Part shown: in pieces, positions 5,682 through 6,011 of the stretch | How the letters are laid out: every line of letters begins with the position of its first letter | Position numbering within the stretch: position 1 is the first letter of the stretch | Source: Oscillospiraceae bacterium | GTDB lineage: Bacteria > Bacillota > Clostridia > Oscillospirales > Ruminococcaceae | Assembly: GCA_017451665.1 (NCBI GenBank) | Contig: JAFTNX010000198.1 | Location: forward strand, 1-6,011 | Direction of reading: 5' to 3' | Length of the DNA: 6,011 nt | Translations under genes and position numbers: made by a program | The notes under the pieces: model-generated | The model's database searches: none | What the model was told of the DNA's origin: nothing | What the model saw: only the letters and a program-made list of their open reading frames with translations

Positions 5682-6011
5682 ATGGCAGTCAAACAGTGGT
5701 GAAGGGGCGTTGCCCCTATATTTCATTTGTGACCTTTTTAAAGGGGGAAACCCAAAGGTGGACGATATATCTCCCTTTGGGAGCTATGAGCAAAACCTCC
5801 AAAAGTCGATATCCCCCCTAATTTTCCCTTAATGTTTCCCCCTTTTGAACCCCCTTCCTTATCCTTTATTAACCCCCCTCCGACTTTTAACGGGTATGAA
5901 ACAGACATCGCAGTTCTCTTTTGCTTTAGTTTAGATAGCTACAAAGTAGCCCGATGATTTCATTTCGATTAAACCCCTACATAGGACGTTTCAAATGTGA
6001 AAACTACCTAA
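5682..6011. repeat. Gene-free, palindrome-rich region upstream of secA
   Basis: I see no credible gene here. The stretch holds several inverted repeats: GGGGC/GCCCC (5704-5708 and 5712-5716), CCTTT/AAAGG (5733-5737 and 5740-5744), CCCAAAGG/CCTTTGGG (5751-5758 and 5774-5781), the competing CTCCC/GGGAG (5771-5775 and 5779-5783) and GCTAC/GTAGC (5938-5942 and 5946-5950). AAAAGTCG (5801-5808) and CGACTTTT (5881-5888) enclose a segment with four runs of five or six C. The character is that of an intergenic repeat cluster. Part may be the leader or 3' tail of a gene outside the window, since the nearest upstream gene is not visible. Confidence 0.5.

Noticed and set aside
5786..5821. Short plus-strand frame MSKTSKSRYPP
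   Set aside because: Only 11 residues and no ribosome binding site; chance length.
5738..5908. Minus-strand open frame of 56 codons with an ATG, giving a glycine-rich peptide starting MSVSYPLK
   Set aside because: It runs straight through the G-run block and the CCCAAAGG palindromes, which create the glycine codons. The upstream AAGAGAA is a poor ribosome binding site. It looks like a chance frame in repeat sequence.
5896..5934. Short plus-strand frame MKQTSQFSFALV
   Set aside because: Only 12 residues and no clear ribosome binding site; considered as a leader peptide, but no attenuator follows within the window.
5682..6011. Signal recognition particle RNA, tRNA or 6S RNA near secA
   Set aside because: I looked for the SRP RNA core loop, tRNA arms and a long 6S-like hairpin and saw none.

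Overview
The window carries three genes, all on the minus strand and reading from right to left: secA (preprotein translocase ATPase), a DUF1015-family protein of unknown function, and a cellobiose 2-epimerase of the AGE family. Together they fill about 312-5544. The rest is two non-coding flanks of roughly 310 and 470 bases, both rich in short palindromes. No tRNA, rRNA, CRISPR array, transposase or integrase gene was seen.

The likely source is a Gram-positive anaerobe of the Clostridia, most probably Ruminococcus or a close relative in the Oscillospiraceae. The epimerase has 389 residues, the length I recall for the Ruminococcus albus enzyme. Its catalytic residues fall at the same numbers as recalled for that protein (Arg52, His243, Glu246, His374). 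Strong AAGGAG-type ribosome binding sites, a textbook TTGACA-17-TATAAT promoter and a SecA with a C-terminal SEC-C zinc motif agree with this. The assignment rests on remembered sequence features, not a search.

Layout from right to left, the direction of transcription: 5682-6011 is a gene-free stretch with palindromes and a G-rich (minus strand) block. A 35-base perfect inverted repeat (5647-5681) abuts the -35 box of the secA promoter (5620-5648). secA follows a leader of about 70 bases. A 10-bp hairpin (2780-2804) directly after secA looks like a weak terminator or attenuator. The DUF1015 gene starts about 30 bases beyond it, and I see no convincing promoter of its own. The epimerase starts 5 bases after the DUF1015 stop, with its ribosome binding site inside the last two sense codons of DUF1015, so the two are almost certainly co-transcribed and translationally coupled. 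Downstream of the epimerase come a small hairpin over the stop codon, a TTGACAA heptad array, a GC-rich hairpin, a good intrinsic terminator (196-224), and more palindromes to the window edge.

Functionally, SecA is housekeeping export. The epimerase is a cytoplasmic sugar enzyme for cellobiose or mannobiose use, and DUF1015 has no assured function. Nothing in the sequence ties the three into one pathway; the secA-DUF1015 link may be only positional. I found no clear new biological system. The points most worth checking are the DUF1015 protein with its GDGNHS motif, the epimerase sitting away from any visible mannan or cellobiose genes, and the structured repeats on both flanks.
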